Positions 32,255-35,136 of a DNA stretch of 35,136 nucleotides are shown piece after piece. The position numbers were made by a program, and so were the translations under genes. This DNA comes from Phycisphaerales bacterium (GTDB taxonomy: Bacteria > Planctomycetota > Phycisphaerae > Phycisphaerales > UBA1924), in assembly GCA_016741915.1 (NCBI GenBank), contig JACVCS010000038.1, positions 1 through 35,136 of the forward strand. The letters are read 5' to 3'. Each line of letters begins with the position of its first letter. Within the stretch, counting starts at the first letter, position 1. The notes below the pieces were generated by a model. It did not search any database and had not been told where the DNA came from. It saw nothing but the letters and a program-made list of their open reading frames with translations.

Positions 32255-33663
32255 CCGGGCTCCCCCTGCTGGTCTTCGGCCTGTTGACCTTCGCCTCCGC
32301 GCTGGTGGGCACGATGCGCCACGCCCTCACCGGCGCGCCGCGCGCCAGTGTTGAGGATCTTGCCGCTTCACGACTCAACGGCAAAGAAGACCCGCGCATC
32401 ACCCGAATCCTCAACGACATCCCCGCGCACGCGCGGGCGCTGGCGCTGATCAAGCTCGCCCTCGATCTGGCGGCCGCCATCACCATGACGGCCTTGATCG
32501 CCGGTGCTCGCAACACCGGGCCCGAGGTCGCTCAGGCGGCCGGAACGCTGCCGAATGCCGCTCAACCGGTGATTCAACCCTGGACCGGCTGGGGACCCGT
32601 GACGGTCACCGCGCTCGACGCGGGGTTGGCCCTGCTGGTCTGCGGCGTCGTGCTATGGCCCCTCACCGTGCTGGTGCCGATGTCCATCGCTCGCCACGCC
32701 GGCGAACGCGTGGTGGTGAGCATGGGTCTGCTGATCCGCTTGGCCGAACGCTTGGTTGCGCCCTTCGGGCCTATTGGGCGGTTTGTGGACGAAGTGGTCC
32801 GCCGCTTGGCGGGGGTGGAGCGTGTGCAGGCGGAGGACCGCGTCGAAGCCGAGCTTCTGAGCGTGATCGAAGAGGGCGAGGCGACGGGCGCGCTGGACGA
32901 GAAGGCCCGCGACATGCTCGAGGCGGTGGTGCAGTTCCGCGATCTGACGGTGCAGCAGATCATGACCCCGCGCACGGAGGTCGAAGCGATCCAACTGACC
33001 AACGACCTGGGCGCGGTGATCCGCACGATCCGTGAACTGGGGCACTCACGCATACCCGTCTACGACGAATCGCTCGACAACATCCTGGGCATTTTCTACG
33101 TCAAGGACCTCATGCACTGGCTGGGCGACGGCCCGCGCGCGGGCAAGGCCTTTGACCTGCGCTCCATCCTCCGCCCAGCCATCTTCGTCCCCGAGACCAA
33201 GACCGTCAGCCAGTTGCTCAAAGAACTGATGGACAAGAAGGTGCACATCGCGCTCGTCGCGGACGAATACGGCGGCACCAGCGGCTTGGTCACCATCGAG
33301 GACATCGTCGAACAAGTCTTCGGCGAGATCCGCGATGAGTACGAGCCGAACAACCCCGAGATCCCCGACGTGGTGCTGAAGCTCGACCGGCGCGAGGCCG
33401 ACCTCGACGCCTCGGCCCGCATCGACGACGTGAACGACCAGCTCGACGCCCTGGGCGTGCAACTGCCCGTCAGTGAGGCGTACGACACGGTGGGCGGGTT
33501 CATCACCACGCACCTTGGGCGGATCCCCGCGCGGGGCGAAAAGTTCTCTCACGAGAACATGACCTTCACGATCGTGGAAGCGAAACCCACGCGGGTGGTG
33601 AAGGTGAACCTGCTGGTGAGCGCGCAGGTGTCCACGCCGCAGGACTCGGTGGCGGAGTCGTGA
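32251..33663 (+). CDS. CNNM/CorC-type CBS-domain membrane protein
   Basis: 470-residue HlyC/CorC family protein. A divergent N-terminal membrane domain (about 1-150) has hydrophobic segments at 3-22, 72-90 and 122-145. It is followed by two CBS domains (TVQQIMTPRTEVEAI, HSRIPVYDESLDNILGIFYV, then IFVPETKTVSQLLKELMDKK and VADEYGGTSGLVTIEDIVEQ) and a C-terminal CorC_HlyC domain (DTVGGFITTHLGRIP). Relatives transport Mg or Co or tune such transport. RBS CGGAGG precedes the ATG at 32251. Coupling to ybeY is common in bacteria and preserves the ybeY-corC order. The membrane part looks less conserved than usual. Confidence 0.88.
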   Translation: MTGLPLLVFGLLTFASALVGTMRHALTGAPRASVEDLAASRLNGKEDPRITRILNDIPAHARALALIKLALDLAAAITMTALIAGARNTGPEVAQAAGTLPNAAQPVIQPWTGWGPVTVTALDAGLALLVCGVVLWPLTVLVPMSIARHAGERVVVSMGLLIRLAERLVAPFGPIGRFVDEVVRRLAGVERVQAEDRVEAELLSVIEEGEATGALDEKARDMLEAVVQFRDLTVQQIMTPRTEVEAIQLTNDLGAVIRTIRELGHSRIPVYDESLDNILGIFYVKDLMHWLGDGPRAGKAFDLRSILRPAIFVPETKTVSQLLKELMDKKVHIALVADEYGGTSGLVTIEDIVEQVFGEIRDEYEPNNPEIPDVVLKLDRREADLDASARIDDVNDQLDALGVQLPVSEAYDTVGGFITTHLGRIPARGEKFSHENMTFTIVEAKPTRVVKVNLLVSAQVSTPQDSVAES

Positions 33664-33711
33664 AGAAGTGCTGAGTCGTGAGTGCTGAGTGGAAAGACGC
33701 GCGGGCATTCT

Positions 33712-33741
33712 TCTGCGATTGCCGATTGCCTATTCCCGATT
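33712..33741. repeat. Inverted copy of a 30-bp repeat segment from 14108-14137
   Basis: The 30 bases are the reverse complement of 14108-14137 with a single mismatch. They lie between the convergent CNNM and PlsC-like genes. Just before them, 33668-33691 holds two copies of GTGCTGAGT (33668-33676 and 33682-33690), another short motif of the same kind. Confidence 0.7.
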
Positions 33742-33750
33742 GCCACGTTT

Positions 33751-34500
33751 TCACGACGGCGTGAGTGCGTGTGCGTCGGCGTGGGTGCCGTCGGGCTCGC
33801 TGCCGGCTTCGGTCAGCCAGCGGGTGAAGAGCGCTTCGAGGGCGGCGGGGATTTCCGAGGTCTTGCCCAGGGTCTTCGGGTCCAGCAGGGGCATGAAGCG
33901 CAGACGTGATCGGCTGGGGATGACCAGGCTTGTCCAGCTTTCGGTGCACATGGGCGTACCGGTGATGACCACGGGCAGGAGCAGCGCGTTGGTGCGCGAG
34001 GCGAGCAGGGCGACGCCGGGCTGAAAGGGGTTGAGCTGCCTCGGCGTGCGGCGCAGTCGGCCTTCGGGGAAGACGCCCAGCGCTTCGTGCGTGCCCGCGA
34101 CGCGCATCGCGGTGCGCAACGCGGCGACGTCGGCCTTGCCGCTGCGGTCGACGCAGATGACTTCCAGGAATGTCCACAGGCCTTCGAGCGCGGGGGTGCG
34201 CATGTCCGCGGCCATCATCCAACGGATGTAAAAGGGCACCACCGACTGGATCAGCACCGGATCGACCCCGGCGCTGTGGTTGGCGATGATGATCACCGGG
34301 CGACCGTCGACCACGGGCTTGGCGGGGATGTTGTCGCGTCCGACGACGCGCAGGCCGTGGAAGAGGCGGGTGTAGACGATCACCAAGTCCCAGGCCATGC
34401 CGCTGACGATGTCCCCCCTCGGATTGAGGGAGACACGCCGGGCCCAGAGCGCAAAGAGCGCCCAGACCAGCACCAGGATGGTGATGAGCAAAGGGGACAT
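33751..34500 (-). CDS. 1-acyl-sn-glycerol-3-phosphate acyltransferase (PlsC-like)
   Basis: 249 residues from the ATG at 34500; GTG 34524 would add eight. A membrane segment lies at about 5-25. The acyltransferase motif I NHSAGVD (HxxxxD) is followed by FPEGRLRR (motif III) and a VVITGTPM region; motif II may be the IRWMMAAD and VICVDRSG part. It would add the second acyl chain to lysophosphatidic acid or a related lipid at the inner membrane. It is convergent with the CNNM gene and upstream of nothing on its strand. The C-terminus is polar. Confidence 0.82.
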   Translation of the reverse strand: MSPLLITILVLVWALFALWARRVSLNPRGDIVSGMAWDLVIVYTRLFHGLRVVGRDNIPAKPVVDGRPVIIIANHSAGVDPVLIQSVVPFYIRWMMAADMRTPALEGLWTFLEVICVDRSGKADVAALRTAMRVAGTHEALGVFPEGRLRRTPRQLNPFQPGVALLASRTNALLLPVVITGTPMCTESWTSLVIPSRSRLRFMPLLDPKTLGKTSEIPAALEALFTRWLTEAGSEPDGTHADAHALTPS

Positions 34501-34600
34501 ACCGCGGTTGATGTTAGCGACCACAAACCGACAAAGGGTTCATCGGCGCGATTTCCGTGCTGGATGATTGAAAAATCGCGTGTTGGGGGCTGGTTACGGG

Positions 34601-35136
34601 TTACTTCTGCCCGCGTTCGTCGCGGAAGAGGACGACCACGACGTGGGCTTCCACGGCCCGGCTTTCGCCCACCGCGTCGACCTGTTCGTGCGTTTTGCCC
34701 TTGAGATTGACCCAGTCCATCGGGATATCGAGCAGTTTCGAGATCTTTTCGCGGATGAGCCCCTTCACCGGGCTGAGCTTTGGGCGCTGCAGGATCACGG
34801 TGCAGTCGAGGTTGCCGATTCGGTAACCGGCCTTCAGTACGGCGGCCTTGGCGGCGAGCAGGAAGTCGGCGGAGTCTTGTCCTTCGTGGGCTTTGGCGGT
34901 ATCGGGGAAGAGTTGGCCTATGTCGGGAAGGGCGAGGGCGCCCAGGAGGGCGTCGGTGACGGCGTGGAGGAGGACGTCGCCGTCGGAATGGGCGACCGGG
35001 CCTCGGGTGAAGGTGGGATCTCGGAGGAGGATGCCGCCGAGGACGAAGGGGCGGCCCTTGCCCTCGGGGGAGAGGGGTTCGAGGCGGTGGAGGTCGTAGC
35101 CGTGGCCTATGCGGAAGGGGAGGGCGGGGGTGAGGG
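34601..35136 (-). CDS. ispF: 2-C-methyl-D-erythritol 2,4-cyclodiphosphate synthase IspF (5' end outside the window)
   Basis: Reads into the window from the right edge; about 178 codons plus stop visible. IspF cyclises CDP-methylerythritol phosphate in the MEP isoprenoid pathway. RIGHGYDLHRLEP (metal-binding DxH) begins about eight codons inside the edge. Then HSDGDVLLHAVTDALLGA, DIGQLFPDTAKAHEGQDSAD, the CTVILQRPKLSP strand and the GKTHEQVDAVGESRAVEAHV C-terminus match the family. Only the first few residues are missing. The visible length is slightly above normal (about 160). The PlsC-like gene begins 100 nt downstream, same strand. Confidence 0.93.
   Translation of the reverse strand, partial: LTPALPFRIGHGYDLHRLEPLSPEGKGRPFVLGGILLRDPTFTRGPVAHSDGDVLLHAVTDALLGALALPDIGQLFPDTAKAHEGQDSADFLLAAKAAVLKAGYRIGNLDCTVILQRPKLSPVKGLIREKISKLLDIPMDWVNLKGKTHEQVDAVGESRAVEAHVVVVLFRDERGQK

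Noticed and set aside
1-35136. tRNA, rRNA, CRISPR, riboswitch, IS or phage genes
   Set aside because: No cloverleaf-like T-loop sequence, repeat-spacer array, transposase or integrase frame was recognised by reading; a covariance-model scan could still find a small RNA.

Overview
The window is a GC-rich bacterial chromosome segment with about 31 protein-coding genes and no rRNA, tRNA, CRISPR array, transposase or phage gene that I could recognise. The mix suggests a planctomycete, probably of the Phycisphaerae. The pointers are a secreted protein with a PEP-CTERM-like tail, a TIGR03790-type secreted protein ending in a dockerin-like domain, a helix-turn-helix protein with membrane segments, a tiny lysine-rich peptide, and intergenic CACGGAG-type repeats. 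This placement is inference from gene content; there is no marker RNA in the window.

Layout. 95-5705: a secreted tandem FKBP isomerase, pdxA (vitamin B6), a membrane-anchored HTH protein, a metallophosphoesterase and miaA (tRNA modification). 6065-7896: two adjacent PAS-LuxR regulators. 8012-11393 (minus strand): an apparent fusion of a nucleosidase-like domain with NadD, a single-pass hypothetical protein, and dapB (lysine/peptidoglycan precursor). 11586-14055: a 20-residue lysine-rich peptide, a split-barrel/DUF2470-like protein and a compact amidohydrolase. 14249-18182 (minus): manA, a PEP-CTERM-like protein, and a NeuD/PglD-like acyltransferase followed by a SerA-like dehydrogenase. 18593-22073 (plus): a membrane coiled-coil protein ending in a BRCT-like domain, hpt, a PH-domain membrane protein and coaE. 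22144-27631: ychF, a MntR-type regulator divergent from a solitary DNA methyltransferase, the TIGR03790/dockerin protein, and a small membrane protein coupled to a FAD oxidoreductase that ends at 28914. 29139-35136: an AhpD-like protein, a class IV aminotransferase, a membrane hypothetical, ybeY coupled to a CNNM/CorC-type protein, a PlsC-like acyltransferase and the 3' part of ispF.

Most genes are housekeeping: cofactors (PLP, NAD, CoA), lysine, isoprenoids, purine salvage, tRNA and ribosome maturation. They sit in short co-oriented runs, three of which have 4-nt stop/start overlaps (PH/coaE, FAD oxidoreductase/membrane protein, ybeY/CNNM). The less ordinary items are the nucleosidase-NadD fusion, the membrane-tethered BRCT-like protein, the lysine-rich micropeptide, the membrane-anchored HTH protein, and a family of intergenic repeats. 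One 30-bp repeat segment recurs about 20 kb away, inverted, with one mismatch.
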